A stretch of DNA of 64,000 nucleotides from Viridibacterium sp035456105 (GCA_035456105.1 DATIDV010000017.1:620001-684000); one strand, 5' to 3'. Shown: positions 53,814 through 63,035, numbered from the stretch's first letter. Numbers and translations are program-made. Notes: generated by a model not told the origin, from the sequence alone.

Positions 53814-54191
53814 ATGAACATATTCATCAAATCCCTCTCCATCGCAGCCGTTGTCGGTCTTTCGTTCAGCGCTCATGCGGTGGTCGGCAATCAGCTCACT
53901 ACTAGCGGCACCTCCTTGCAGGAGACCAACGACCACTACGATGTTGCCTACGGGTACGGCTACCAGGACTCTTCCGACGCCGTGACAACATCAACCGATG
54001 CTTCTAGCCACGAGGGTCTCCTTACTACAAACGCCATCACCTCCAACGGCCTGCACGTCAATGGCATTGGCGCCCGGAATGAGCTCAACAATCCAACGGG
54101 CTCGAAGCTGGAAGGCAGTCCGATGGCTTCCGACGTTGAGCTCCCGGTCAATGGGTTTCGCAGCCTCGCCACGAAGCCCCTCGCGCAGTAA
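53814..54191 (+). CDS. Small exported protein of unknown function
   Basis: A 125-residue protein with a signal peptide (IFIKSLSIAAVVGLSFSAHA) cleaved near residue 22. The mature part is Asn/Ser/Thr-rich and Gly/Tyr-containing (DVAYGYGYQDSSDA). AAAGGAAA precedes the ATG. It is followed by a hairpin and a second exported protein gene on the same strand. Family not recognised. Confidence 0.65.
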   Translation: MNIFIKSLSIAAVVGLSFSAHAVVGNQLTTSGTSLQETNDHYDVAYGYGYQDSSDAVTTSTDASSHEGLLTTNAITSNGLHVNGIGARNELNNPTGSKLEGSPMASDVELPVNGFRSLATKPLAQ

Positions 54192-54212
54192 GTCACATCA
54201 GCGTGTTCCGCA

Positions 54213-54239
54213 TGCGGAGGCTGCGTCCCAGCTTCCGCA
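54213..54239 (+). terminator. Intercistronic hairpin
   Basis: TGCGGAGGCTG and CAGCTTCCGCA form an 11-bp stem (one G-U pair) with loop CGTCC between two exported-protein genes. No long T-run follows, so it may attenuate or stabilise the transcript rather than end it. Confidence 0.55.
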
Positions 54240-54258
54240 GCTTTGAGGAGTCTTGATC

Positions 54259-54975
54259 ATGTCTGCATTTCTACGCACCTTGTACGTGCTTTGTCTGTTG
54301 CCGATTGCGCTGAGCGTGCAGGCCAGAACAAACGATCCGATCCGCCATTTGCCATTGCGGGAAAACGCTCAGCTTGCGACGGCAGAAGGGCGCATGTACC
54401 TGAAGTACTTCATTGGGTGCGCACTACCAAGCAATGTCCTGCTTGAAACCGAGCTCGAAGGTGAGTACTACGAATTTCCGGGGAGCCTGGGTCTTGCGCC
54501 GGACTGGCAGATACGCGGTCTGAACGCCGAAGAGGAGCGCTGGGTGTCTGCCTGCATCTTTGCCCGCACCAACTTCTTCGGTGAAAAAGTCCAGATCTCG
54601 ATGACCTCGCCATTCGTGAATACCGCGCCGGGGCTTGACGCGCTCAACGAGGAGCCGAAAAACTATCCGGTCGAGGAGGGAACCTATTTCGGCAACCTCT
54701 TCGCCCCCGTGCCGGTCGCCTATGTGTGTGGGGCAAATGAGCTGGCGGAACGCCAGAGCCTGCTGGGCGCACACAAGCGCATCTGTGCCTTGCCGCTCGA
54801 CAAGACACTGCCTGATGGCAGACAGGTCACCGCTTGTAGTTTCATCTACTTGGGTCAATGCACGGCGGAGAAATTTAACCAGGCCGGCGTGAACTATCAG
54901 CAGGCCATCACGGTGCATCTGCCGCAAACACCCGCGACCAGTGCTTTGCACTCAATGGCGATGTCATTGCCCTGA
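54259..54975 (+). CDS. Exported protein of unknown function
   Basis: A 238-residue protein with a signal peptide (TLYVLCLLPIALSVQA). The mature part has several cysteines (FIGCALP, ACIFART, YVCGAN, RICALP, TACSF, QCTAEK), suggesting disulfides. GAGGAG lies 8 bases before the ATG at 54259. It follows the smaller exported gene; both may be co-expressed surface or periplasmic proteins. Confidence 0.65.
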   Translation: MSAFLRTLYVLCLLPIALSVQARTNDPIRHLPLRENAQLATAEGRMYLKYFIGCALPSNVLLETELEGEYYEFPGSLGLAPDWQIRGLNAEEERWVSACIFARTNFFGEKVQISMTSPFVNTAPGLDALNEEPKNYPVEEGTYFGNLFAPVPVAYVCGANELAERQSLLGAHKRICALPLDKTLPDGRQVTACSFIYLGQCTAEKFNQAGVNYQQAITVHLPQTPATSALHSMAMSLP

Positions 54976-54978
54976 GTG

Positions 54979-55452
54979 TCAAAGCCCGGTTGATGACAAA
55001 CCTGGATGATCATCCGGTCGCCGCCCCTGCGGCCAGTGAAATTTCCGTTCCGATTCCGCAATCGCCAGATCGTTGATGCTGGCAATGCGCTTGCGCATGA
55101 GTCCGTATTCATCGAACTCCCAGTTCTCGTTGCCATAGGCGCGGAACCATTGTCCGTCCTCGTCGTGCCACTCGTAGGCGAAGCGCACGGCAATGCTATT
55201 GTCATGCCATGCCCAGATCTCCTTGATGAGCCGGTACGCCTGCTCCTTCGCCCACTTGCGCGTGAGAAAAGCAACGATGGCCTCGCGCCCCTGCAGGAAC
55301 TCCGAACGGTTGCGCCAGCTGCTGTCGACTGTATAGGCCAGCGACACGCGTTCCGGATCGCGCGAGTTCCACGCGTCCTCCGCCATGCGCACCTTCTGCA
55401 CGGCGGTTTCGAAAGTAAAGGGTGGTAGTGGTGGGCGGGCGGCAGGGCTCAT
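54979..55452 (-). CDS. DUF1348 family protein (NTF2-like)
   Basis: A 157-residue protein of the NTF2-like DUF1348 family: FTFETAVQKVRMAEDAWNSR, the conserved IWAWHDNSIAVRFAYEWHDE and YGNENWEFDEYGLM. Function unknown. ATG at 55452 is favoured by an upstream AGG and matches the usual N-terminus. Confidence 0.9.
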   Translation of the reverse strand: MSPAARPPLPPFTFETAVQKVRMAEDAWNSRDPERVSLAYTVDSSWRNRSEFLQGREAIVAFLTRKWAKEQAYRLIKEIWAWHDNSIAVRFAYEWHDEDGQWFRAYGNENWEFDEYGLMRKRIASINDLAIAESERKFHWPQGRRPDDHPGLSSTGL

Positions 55453-55491
55453 CAAGGTGACCTTTGGGTTTTGCAAAACGGGGAATAAAAG

Positions 55492-55603
55492 CTGCGCCAA
55501 GGGGAGCGAGCGGACGGCAGGCTAGGCGGCTCGCGCAGAGCAGTGCTTCCGCACGGCGAGCGAGCCAACAACGCCAGCTGTTCGCGCAGCCCCCTTGGCG
55601 CAG
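55492..55603. repeat. 112-base element bounded by a perfect 13-bp inverted repeat
   Basis: CTGCGCCAAGGGG (55492-55504) and its exact complement CCCCTTGGCGCAG (55591-55603) flank 86 bases. Flanks are A-rich on the left and TCTTTTT on the right. It ends 5 bases before the cyanase stop. It can fold as one long hairpin (terminator for cynS) or represent a small inverted-repeat element. Confidence 0.65.
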
Positions 55604-55608
55604 TCTTT

Positions 55609-56052
55609 TTAGTAGGTCTTGTATGGCAGGAATTTCCCGCTCATGGTGATGCTCACGCGATCACCCTGCGGGTTCGCCTCGCGCTTCAGGTCCATCTTGA
55701 AATCGATGGCGCTCATGATGCCATCGCCGAATTCTTCGTGGATGAGTTCCTTGAAGGTCGTGCCGTACACGCTCACCAGTTCGTAGAAGCGATAGATCAG
55801 CGGATCGGTCGGTACGCTGGTGGGCAGCGAGCCCTTGTAGGGCACAACCTGCAGCAGGCTCACCGCATCTTCCGGCAGGTCCAGCGTCTTGCCGACAGCC
55901 TCGGCCTGCTCGCGGCTCAATGTCATCTGGCCGAGCAACGCGGCTGTCGTCCACTCCTTGCTGAGACCGACCACTTCGGCGAGTTGCGCCCAGCTGAGCT
56001 TCTTTGAAATCTTCTTCGCGACAATCATTTCGGTGACGTCGTTGCGGTTCAT
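55609..56052 (-). CDS. cynS: Cyanate hydratase (cyanase)
   Basis: A 147-residue CynS. It has the helical N-terminal DNA-binding-like domain (KKISKKLSWAQLAEVVGLS) and the C-terminal catalytic domain with YRFYELVSVYGTTFKELIHEEFGDGIMSAIDF containing the conserved Arg, Glu and Ser residues. It converts cyanate and bicarbonate to carbamate, giving ammonia and CO2. GGAG precedes the ATG at 56052. No cynT or transporter is adjacent. Confidence 0.96.
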   Translation of the reverse strand: MNRNDVTEMIVAKKISKKLSWAQLAEVVGLSKEWTTAALLGQMTLSREQAEAVGKTLDLPEDAVSLLQVVPYKGSLPTSVPTDPLIYRFYELVSVYGTTFKELIHEEFGDGIMSAIDFKMDLKREANPQGDRVSITMSGKFLPYKTY

Positions 56053-56289
56053 GGTCTTGCTCCTTGAGAGGCAGTGAATGTGGAAACCCGGCGGGCGCAG
56101 ACATGCATCGCACAGCCCGGTGCGTTGATGCATCTTGCGTGCCACAAGAATGCAGAGCTGCCATGGCAAAGAAGACTGTGATTGGGCCGGCTGCCGGGGG
56201 GATCCGCGTGGCTCCCCGATGCCTTTGTACTTACGGGTGGGTCCGCCGGTAAGGCGGGCGCGCACCTAATCAGGGCATAAGTTGTGCAC

Positions 56290-56481
56290 TCAGGCCGTGT
56301 GGGTCGTCACGAGATGATGGGATTCAGGGCGCTCGTCGTCACCCTTCTGGAAGTCGATGTGCTCGATCGGACTGATCATCAGCGGGCCCAACGCCAGATC
56401 CTGCTCTTCAATGAACAAGACGCCGGCGATGGCGACGCTGCAGACAGCGACGATGTAGCAAATCCGGTAGATGACTGTCAT
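56290..56481 (-). CDS. Small membrane protein of unknown function
   Basis: A 63-residue protein with an N-terminal membrane helix (VIYRICYIVAVCSVAIAGVLF) and an acidic/His-containing tail. GGGGAGA precedes the ATG. No family recognised; it could be a small hypothetical or a misread frame. Confidence 0.5.
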   Translation of the reverse strand: MTVIYRICYIVAVCSVAIAGVLFIEEQDLALGPLMISPIEHIDFQKGDDERPESHHLVTTHTA

Positions 56482-56615
56482 GACGTTCTCCCCTTGGCAA
56501 CGCGGCCCTGCTGCAGGCGCGTTAACAAAATGCTAGTCATCCGTCTGTGCGAGCGCTGTAGGCAGAAACGGATACGCGTGTAGGACAGAGCTCACAAGAT
56601 CCGGTTCCGCGCTTT

Positions 56616-56939
56616 TCAGATCAGCGCAAACAGCGCGTTGATGACGATATCCTGCAGCCCGTCGGACAGGCGCTGCGCACTGACCTTGGCCTCCACCTTG
56701 AGCTTGATGACCTCAAGCTGTGTCACGACTTCCATCTTCCTGACCAGAAGCTTGTAGCCCTTCGGGGTGAGGTCGCCATCGGCCAGCATATTGGTCCAGC
56801 GCTCGAAATTCTCGGCCTGCAGGCGCACGAAATCAGACTTGTCCTTCTTGGCGTCGGCAATCAGCGTTTTCAGCTCATCCTTTGCCAGCTTGCCGCCGGC
56901 ATCGGCGATGCCGTCGATGAAATCCGTGAACTTGCTCAT
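56616..56939 (-). CDS. Small soluble protein of unknown function
   Basis: A 107-residue, lysine/glutamate-rich helical protein: FTDFIDGIADAGGKLAKDEL, then LQAENFERWTNMLADGDLTP. The ATG at 56939 follows GAGACAGACATG-type sequence with weak Shine-Dalgarno. It is 21 bases downstream of the lipoprotein-like gene on the same strand. Confidence 0.6.
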   Translation of the reverse strand: MSKFTDFIDGIADAGGKLAKDELKTLIADAKKDKSDFVRLQAENFERWTNMLADGDLTPKGYKLLVRKMEVVTQLEVIKLKVEAKVSAQRLSDGLQDIVINALFALI

Positions 56940-56960
56940 GTCTGTCTCGCTCTCATTCGC

Positions 56961-57437
56961 CTAGCGCGTGTTCTTGTTCTTCGCAGCCTCTGTCGCGATC
57001 ATGACGTCGAAAGCCTGTTCAAGCACCACCGCGGCTTCGCGGAAATACTTCGGGCCCAGCCCACCTGGGCCGTTCTCGCGGTAGGTAATCACGTCCTCCT
57101 TGAACAGGCCGATGACCTTGCTGAACTGGGCTGTCGTGTCGCTGTTGTTGGCACCCTTGCCGTGCTCGTACTCGTAGGCCTTGCGCAGGCTTAACGTCAC
57201 ATCGTCAATGCGTTGCTCGTTGGCTTTCACCGGCCTGCTGTCAAAGCTCTCGACGAGAACTGCAGTCTCGGCCTTCAGGTCCGTCAGGTGCGCGTAGGTG
57301 CCGGCGTCGTAATAGGAAATCGGTACGGCGACACAGGCCGTCAGGATCAGCGTGCCCAGCCATGCGAGCAGAAAGCCACGCAAGGAGCCTGCCCTGCGGC
57401 ACAAGGCGCTGCCGGCATACGCTGTTGATGCGGTCAT
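56961..57437 (-). CDS. Putative lipoprotein of unknown function
   Basis: A 158-residue protein with a lipobox (WLGTLILTAC, Cys near residue 34) after a short positively charged start. The mature part is Lys/Glu-rich and helical (RIDDVTLSLRKAYEYEHGKG). ATG at 57437 follows GGGAGTGCG. It probably forms a unit with the small downstream gene. Confidence 0.6.
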   Translation of the reverse strand: MTASTAYAGSALCRRAGSLRGFLLAWLGTLILTACVAVPISYYDAGTYAHLTDLKAETAVLVESFDSRPVKANEQRIDDVTLSLRKAYEYEHGKGANNSDTTAQFSKVIGLFKEDVITYRENGPGGLGPKYFREAAVVLEQAFDVMIATEAAKNKNTR

Positions 57438-57697
57438 CGCACTCCCTTTCCTTGTGCCTGCCTCAGCAGTCGACCAACCGCTGTCTCTTGAACTTGCATA
57501 CGTCATGAAAAATCGCCGCCTCGACAAAAACTGATCCGCCCGCACCTTCGCCTGAGGTGTGCAGTGCCCACCCTTTCGCGTTCTTGTCCAACGCGGCTGT
57601 GTGTCGTTCAGATGGTGTCAGGATAGGTACCGGAACATGCCGGCGCTCTCGTCCTTACGGGCAGGTGCCGAAAGGGACATATGCGGACCGGCGAAGC

Positions 57698-58297
57698 TCA
57701 GAACGAAGATCCGGGGCCGCTCAGAAAGGCGAGCTCTTCCGCCGTCGCCTCGCGCCCCAGGATTGCGTTGCGATGAGGAAAGCGCCCGAAGCGCTCGATG
57801 ATGGCCCGATGATGTTTCGCGAAGTCGACATAGCCCGCGAATTCCTTCCGCTGCGCTGCGGGCATACCGGTCGCCAGCGCTTCGAACAAGGCCACCGACT
57901 CGTTCTGATCGTCCAGCGATTCCGAATGCTCCAGCGGCAGGTAGAAGAACACGCGCTGGATCGGCCGCAGCACCTCGTCCGCGCCAGCGTCTATGCCCTT
58001 CTTGCACAGCGAGCGTGCCTGCTCGTCGAAAGCGAAAGACTGCGGTGTGTCGCGATAGATGTTGCGCGGGAACTGATCGCACAGCAGGATCAGCGCCAGG
58101 CGGCCTTCGGGTGTTGTCTGCCAGTCACGCAGCGCGCCGTTCGCGGCCTGCTGCAGCGTCGGCGCGAAACGCTCGCGCATGTGCTGATCCGTTGTCGCAT
58201 CCTTGGCCCACCACAGCGCGGTCTTCTCCTTCGCCACAATGGCGTCATCAGGGCTGCTGCCGAACCAGAACCCGAGAATGGTTTCAGTCGTTTCCAT
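57698..58297 (-). CDS. DUF924 family protein
   Basis: A 199-residue protein of the DUF924 family: ILGFWFGSSPDDAIVAKEKT, LILLCDQFPRNIYR and RVFFYLPLEHSE. Function unknown; TPR-like helices are typical. ATG at 58297 chosen, preceded by GGGAGAT. Confidence 0.92.
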   Translation of the reverse strand: METTETILGFWFGSSPDDAIVAKEKTALWWAKDATTDQHMRERFAPTLQQAANGALRDWQTTPEGRLALILLCDQFPRNIYRDTPQSFAFDEQARSLCKKGIDAGADEVLRPIQRVFFYLPLEHSESLDDQNESVALFEALATGMPAAQRKEFAGYVDFAKHHRAIIERFGRFPHRNAILGREATAEELAFLSGPGSSF

Positions 58298-58507
58298 GTG
58301 GACATCTCCCAAGACGATCAAGCTTCATCAGACCCCATGGAAGATGGTGCTGCTATCGCCTGAAATCAATGCATGGCCCGAAAGAAGAACGTGACCCGCA
58401 TTGAAATCTTTGAATACGGACGTCATCTAAGCGGGGCTAGACTCACGCATTGTCAGTGAGTCATGTCAGTGAAACGTGTCTGTGAAGCACTTCAGCAAGG
58501 AGCCCGC

Positions 58508-58957
58508 ATGCCCAGGTATCAGAAATCCCCCGAAGCCATCGCCCGCCTCACCCCCGAGCAGTTCCGCGTCACCCAGCAGAGCGGTACCGAATATGCCGGT
58601 ACCGGCGAGTACCTCAAGAACAAGGCGGCTGGCATCTACGTCGACATCGTCTCCGGCGAACCGCTGTTCGCATCGAGCGACAAGTACGAATCCGGCTGCG
58701 GCTGGCCGAGCTTCACCAAGCCGATCGAGCCCGCCAATATCGCCGAGCTGCGCGACACCTCGCACGGCATGGTGCGCGTCGAAGTGCGCTCGGCCAATGG
58801 CGACAGCCATCTCGGTCATGTGTTCGAAGACGGCCCGCGCGATCGCGGCGGCCTGCGCTACTGCATCAACTCGGCCTCGCTGCGCTTCGTACCGCGCGAC
58901 GAGATGGAAGCGCAAGGCTATGGCGAGTATCTGAACCAGGTGGAGGAATTGAAATGA
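58508..58957 (+). CDS. msrB: Methionine-R-sulfoxide reductase MsrB
   Basis: A 149-residue MsrB. The catalytic cysteine lies in GGLRYCINSASLRF near residue 118, the resolving-type Cys in SGCGWPSF near residue 61; the zinc CxxC pairs of other MsrBs are absent. It reduces R-methionine sulfoxide in proteins. AAGGAG precedes the ATG. It overlaps msrA by 4 bases (ATGA). Confidence 0.95.
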   Translation: MPRYQKSPEAIARLTPEQFRVTQQSGTEYAGTGEYLKNKAAGIYVDIVSGEPLFASSDKYESGCGWPSFTKPIEPANIAELRDTSHGMVRVEVRSANGDSHLGHVFEDGPRDRGGLRYCINSASLRFVPRDEMEAQGYGEYLNQVEELK

Positions 58958-59481
58958 CTGCGGCAATGAGCGCAAACAGCGGGACCGAGCGTGCAGTGCT
59001 GGCCGGTGGCTGCTTCTGGGGCATGCAGGAACTCATCCGCGCCCTGCCGGGCGTGATCTCGACACGCGTCGGCTACACCGGCGGCGACGTGCCGAGCGCT
59101 ACCTACCGCAATCACGGTACGCATGCCGAAGGCATAGAGATCATTTTCGACCCCACGCAGACCAGCTACCGCAAGCTGCTGGAATTCTTCTTCCAGATCC
59201 ACGATCCGAGCACGCGCGACCGCCAGGGCAACGACCGCGGCAAGAGCTATCGCTCGGCGATCTACTACACCAGCGACGAACAGGAAGAAATCGCGCAGGA
59301 CACCATTGCCGACGTCGACGCCTCCGGCCTGTGGCCCGGCAAGGTCGTGACCGAGGTCGAGCCCGCCGGCCCCTTCTGGGAAGCCGAGCCCGAGCATCAG
59401 GACTACCTGCAGCGCTTGCCCAACGGCTACACCTGCCACTTCATCCGGCCGGGATGGAGGTTGCCTAAACGCGCGGCGTAG
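58954..59481 (+). CDS. msrA: Methionine-S-sulfoxide reductase MsrA
   Basis: A 175-residue MsrA with the catalytic GGCFWGM near residue 18 and conserved VGYTGGDVPSATYRNH, EFFFQIHDPST and RSAIYYTS segments. Reduces S-methionine sulfoxide; translationally coupled to msrB. Confidence 0.96.
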   Translation: MTAAMSANSGTERAVLAGGCFWGMQELIRALPGVISTRVGYTGGDVPSATYRNHGTHAEGIEIIFDPTQTSYRKLLEFFFQIHDPSTRDRQGNDRGKSYRSAIYYTSDEQEEIAQDTIADVDASGLWPGKVVTEVEPAGPFWEAEPEHQDYLQRLPNGYTCHFIRPGWRLPKRAA

Positions 59482-59539
59482 CGTTCAAGATGAGAAACGT
59501 GACCCGGCTTGCGGGGTACGTTCTTTCGTTAGGCTTTCT

Positions 59540-60601
59540 TCACGCACCCGTTGGGCCAAAATGAAACTCGTACCCCACTCTGCTAAGAATGAGTCTGTTA
59601 ATGCAATCGACTGATACGACACCTGTAGCGATAGGTCTGCCAAACAGCGCCAGGTTTTGAATTGCCTTTGCTTGCTCGTAATCCTGGTACTGAGGGATTC
59701 TTCTGTGTGAGATTCCGTAGGTGGTCTGGAACGGCATCTGGCCGATCCGAAGCAAGCTGAAATAGGATGGATATACGAGACCATCGAATCCGGCCCCGCG
59801 GGCGGCGTCAGCGATGGCGCGAGTGATCTTGTAGGCGTGCCTACCGGCCAGAAACAGCATGTGTACGGACATGTCCAGACTTTCGAATTCCGTGACATCT
59901 TTTTCTTTTAGCAGGACTGAGAGATCAAGCAAACGAAGTGGCCTCGTTGGTGAAAGAGTGGCTGCAAATAGGTCATCCTCCGCAGCTACACGACATTCAT
60001 GAACGCACACTTCTAGATCTGACGACCCGTAGAGGACTGGTTGTCCAGAAGAATCAAGACGACCACGACCTGCGCTCTGAGGTGGTGGACTGTCGTACTG
60101 GCTTGGATCTGATGGGTTGTTTGGACTGACACGAACTCGATAGAACAAATCAGTTTGAACAAGTATTCGTTCTGGATATTCGGTGAGGATGCGATCGATT
60201 ACTGATTTTCGCTTCTTCGATTGTTGGAGAGCCTTTAGCGGCTCAATTTCACCAATCATCCACAGGCGTGAACCATAGTGAAAGAATCCAATGCCAAGTA
60301 GGCGCTCTATCAACTTGATATCTGCTGAGAGCCAAGGTGCAACTTCGATCGACGTCGACTGATGTTCGTTGAACTGGATCAGCGGGGCGGCACCGAAACG
60401 CGCTCTCCACATTGAGCCCCAGACGAAAAAGCGGTGCGCCAGCGCACCGACCCCCGCAGCAGGAAGCTTCTTGAAGCCATTTGCGCCGCAGTTAGGACAA
60501 TCTCCCGAGGCGTCCTGGCCGATTCTCTCAGCGTCGAGGCGTAAGCCGCGATCCGAGAAACAGTTGGCACAAGCCACTGGCGTATGGTCAGGGGTGTCCA
60601 T
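59540..60601 (-). CDS. Zinc-ribbon RES-domain protein in a lower-GC patch
   Basis: A 353-residue protein. The N-terminus has a two-CxxC zinc ribbon (CANCFSD...CPNCGANG). A helical middle follows, then a RES-type domain: FYRVRVSPNNPSDPSQYDSP, GRGRLDSSGQPVLYGSSDLE and VCVHECRVAAEDD, with the Arg, Tyr and Glu/Ser-type residues of the NAD+-phosphorylase fold. GC is visibly lower (about 50 per cent by eye) than neighbours. No Xre antitoxin is adjacent. It may be an orphan RES toxin or a defence-type factor. Confidence 0.78.
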   Translation of the reverse strand: MDTPDHTPVACANCFSDRGLRLDAERIGQDASGDCPNCGANGFKKLPAAGVGALAHRFFVWGSMWRARFGAAPLIQFNEHQSTSIEVAPWLSADIKLIERLLGIGFFHYGSRLWMIGEIEPLKALQQSKKRKSVIDRILTEYPERILVQTDLFYRVRVSPNNPSDPSQYDSPPPQSAGRGRLDSSGQPVLYGSSDLEVCVHECRVAAEDDLFAATLSPTRPLRLLDLSVLLKEKDVTEFESLDMSVHMLFLAGRHAYKITRAIADAARGAGFDGLVYPSYFSLLRIGQMPFQTTYGISHRRIPQYQDYEQAKAIQNLALFGRPIATGVVSVDCINRLILSRVGYEFHFGPTGA

Positions 60602-60707
60602 GAACTTGGCGATTAGTAGATGCCTGCGTTAATTGATTGATTCAACATAATCATAACGTCTATCTGTCCGTGTCTAGATACCGAGTGCACATCGAGGAGT
60701 GTCCGAC

Positions 60708-62369
60708 TCAGCAAGCGCAGCACTCCCCATCCGACCTCGGATCCGTCGCGCCTTCCATCAAGCCATCTGCATGCAGCGACACAGCACCGGCATGTCCCAT
60801 CGTGTCCTCGTACTCACCCAGCATCTGCACGACATGACCCGCAATGCGCAGTTGTTCCACAAGCTCCGCAGGAAAGCGTGATTCGAGTTTGAGTGTCGTC
60901 GAGTCTTCACCCCAGGTCTTGCCGAGTAGCCAGCGTGGTGCGCTGATGGCGGCTTGCAGGTCCTGGCCGTAGAGGACGTGGCGGCTGAAGATGGCGCTTT
61001 GCGTTTGTGGCTGGCCTTCGCCGCCCATGGTGCCGTAGGCAATGGCGCGCCCATCCTTGAGTTGTGCGAGCGCGGGATTGAGGGTGTGGAAGGGCAGGCG
61101 TCGTGGTGCGAGGGCGTTGGGGCCGTCGTGTAGGGTGAAGCTGGCGCCGCGGTTCTGCCACTGTATGCCGGATTCATTCAGCACGACGCCGCTGCCGAAT
61201 TCCCAGAACACGCTCTGGATGTAGCTGACGACGCGGCCCGAGCTGTCGGCCGCGCCCATCCAGATGGTGTCGCCGGGCTTGGCGATTTCCGGCCAGGGCG
61301 CGGCGTCCAGCATATTGATCTGCGCGGCTTCGCGTGCGAGCGATTCGGGCGCGAGGAATGCCGCCGCCGTCGGAGCGCCGCGCGCCATGGCATTGGCGTG
61401 CATGACATCGGGATCGCCGACATGGCTGTTGCGCCAGCGGAAGGCGCGCTTGGTGGCTTCGATCAGGCCGTGGATGTGGGCGAAGCTCTCTGCGTCTCTT
61501 ACGCCCAGGCGTTCGTAGATGCCGAGGATGGCGAGCGAGCTGACGCCTTGTGTGGGTGGCGGGTGATTGAAGACCTTGCCGACTGCGAGCTCGATGGAGA
61601 GCGGCGCGACTTGCGTGGCTCGGTAAGCGCTAAGGTCGTCGAGACGCAGCGGGCTGCCGAGGGCTTCGAGATCTCGTGCGATGCTGCGAGCGAGATCGCC
61701 GCGATAGAAGTCGTCGAGCCCGGCATGGATGAGTTGCTTGAAGGTGGCGGCGAGATCGGGGCGCACTTGCAAGTCGCCTGTTTTCGGCATGCCCGTCGTG
61801 GCGCGATGCGGGGCGAAGGTTTGCGCGAAGCCCGGCACATTTTCCAGTTCATGCCATTTGGATTGCGTAAGTGTGGCTTGCGAACGCGTGATGGCGACGC
61901 CGTCGCGCGCGCAGGTGATGGCATCGCGCAGCAGGCGTGACAGCGGCAGTTTCTTATCGCCGCTCCACTGCGCAGCATGCACCAGTGCGGCATCCCAGCC
62001 GCCGATGGCGCCGGCGACGGTGAGGGCGGCGCGCGGGCCGCGCGTGGGGATCTGCGCATCGCCGTGTGCCGCGTAGAAGGCGCGCGTGGCGAGCGCGGCA
62101 GATGGCCCGCAGGCGCGGATGGCGACGGGTGCCCTGCCCGGTTCGGCGATGAGCCAGAAGCCGTCTCCGCCGATGCCGTTCATGTGCGGATAGACGACGG
62201 CGATGGTGGCGGCCGCGGCGACCATCGCCTCGACGGCATTGCCGCCTTCGCGCAGGACGGCAGCGCCACTCTGTGCGGCAAGGAAGTGCGGAGCGGAGAG
62301 CATGCCGCTGCGGGAGGTCTGGGTGTGAAGCACGACGGGCCTTGAATGCGTGATGTCAGGCTCAAGCAT
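60708..62369 (-). CDS. Gamma-glutamyltransferase-family protein
   Basis: A 553-residue Ntn-hydrolase of the gamma-glutamyltranspeptidase family (YwrD-like). The expected nucleophile Thr lies in the GDTIWMGAADSSG motif near residue 360, followed by SYIQSVFWEFGSGVVLN. The family subdomain end TLNPALAQLKDG is present. No signal peptide is seen, unlike periplasmic GGTs. ATG at 62369 is favoured over a longer start. Substrate: gamma-glutamyl compounds, not proven. Confidence 0.88.
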   Translation of the reverse strand: MLEPDITHSRPVVLHTQTSRSGMLSAPHFLAAQSGAAVLREGGNAVEAMVAAAATIAVVYPHMNGIGGDGFWLIAEPGRAPVAIRACGPSAALATRAFYAAHGDAQIPTRGPRAALTVAGAIGGWDAALVHAAQWSGDKKLPLSRLLRDAITCARDGVAITRSQATLTQSKWHELENVPGFAQTFAPHRATTGMPKTGDLQVRPDLAATFKQLIHAGLDDFYRGDLARSIARDLEALGSPLRLDDLSAYRATQVAPLSIELAVGKVFNHPPPTQGVSSLAILGIYERLGVRDAESFAHIHGLIEATKRAFRWRNSHVGDPDVMHANAMARGAPTAAAFLAPESLAREAAQINMLDAAPWPEIAKPGDTIWMGAADSSGRVVSYIQSVFWEFGSGVVLNESGIQWQNRGASFTLHDGPNALAPRRLPFHTLNPALAQLKDGRAIAYGTMGGEGQPQTQSAIFSRHVLYGQDLQAAISAPRWLLGKTWGEDSTTLKLESRFPAELVEQLRIAGHVVQMLGEYEDTMGHAGAVSLHADGLMEGATDPRSDGECCAC

Positions 62370-62543
62370 GTAACAGATCAGGCCCGCCGGATACGCGTGC
62401 CAGCGGATAGTGCGGATACCGGAAACGGCATTGTCCCGCGCCGGCAGCGAGAAGGACGGGTGGGGCTGGCCCAAGCAACAGAACGCCCGCAAGTGCCCGG
62501 TGCGGGTAGACTACGGCGTCGCAATCTTTTTCCCTCCGCAGCT

Positions 62544-62996
62544 ATGACTGAAACTGCCATCACCGAAATCGCCTCCCCCGCATCACAAGCGCCCTCTGCC
62601 AAGGCTTTGCTCAAGCAGCTTCAGGATGAGTACCCGGTCATTGCCGAGTGCCGGCCCCTGGCGATCGGCATCGACAAGCAACTGCTGGAGGCCCGCCCGG
62701 CCACCGACCGCAAGCAACTGCGCGTGGCGCTGGGCATGCATACGCATTCTTCGCGCTACCTCAAGGCCATGCAGGCCGCGACTCAGCGCTTTGACCTGCA
62801 GGGCGTCGCCGTCGGGGAAGTCACGGAAGAGCACCGCGCCCTGGCCAGCAAGGAGTTGCTGGAGCGCTTCAGGAAGCAGGCGGAAGTGCACAAGGCCGCC
62901 AAGGCCGCCAAGGAGTTGGCGGAGAAGCAGGAGCGGGCAGAGCGCGAGCGCGCCGAGAAGCTCAATCAACTGGCGAGCAAGTTCTCCCGCAAGTAA
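62544..62996 (+). CDS. ProQ/FinO domain protein
   Basis: A 150-residue protein with a FinO/ProQ fold (KALLKQLQDEYPVIAECRPL, GIDKQLLEARPATDRKQL, YLKAMQAATQRFDLQG) and an Ala/Glu/Arg-rich C-terminal tail. It is a probable RNA chaperone. It lacks the C-terminal Tudor-like domain of E. coli ProQ. No clear ribosome-binding site precedes the ATG. Confidence 0.88.
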   Translation: MTETAITEIASPASQAPSAKALLKQLQDEYPVIAECRPLAIGIDKQLLEARPATDRKQLRVALGMHTHSSRYLKAMQAATQRFDLQGVAVGEVTEEHRALASKELLERFRKQAEVHKAAKAAKELAEKQERAERERAEKLNQLASKFSRK

Positions 62997-63035
62997 TCCG
63001 CGCCGACAGATCGAAGCGCGAGATTGAAAAGTGAC

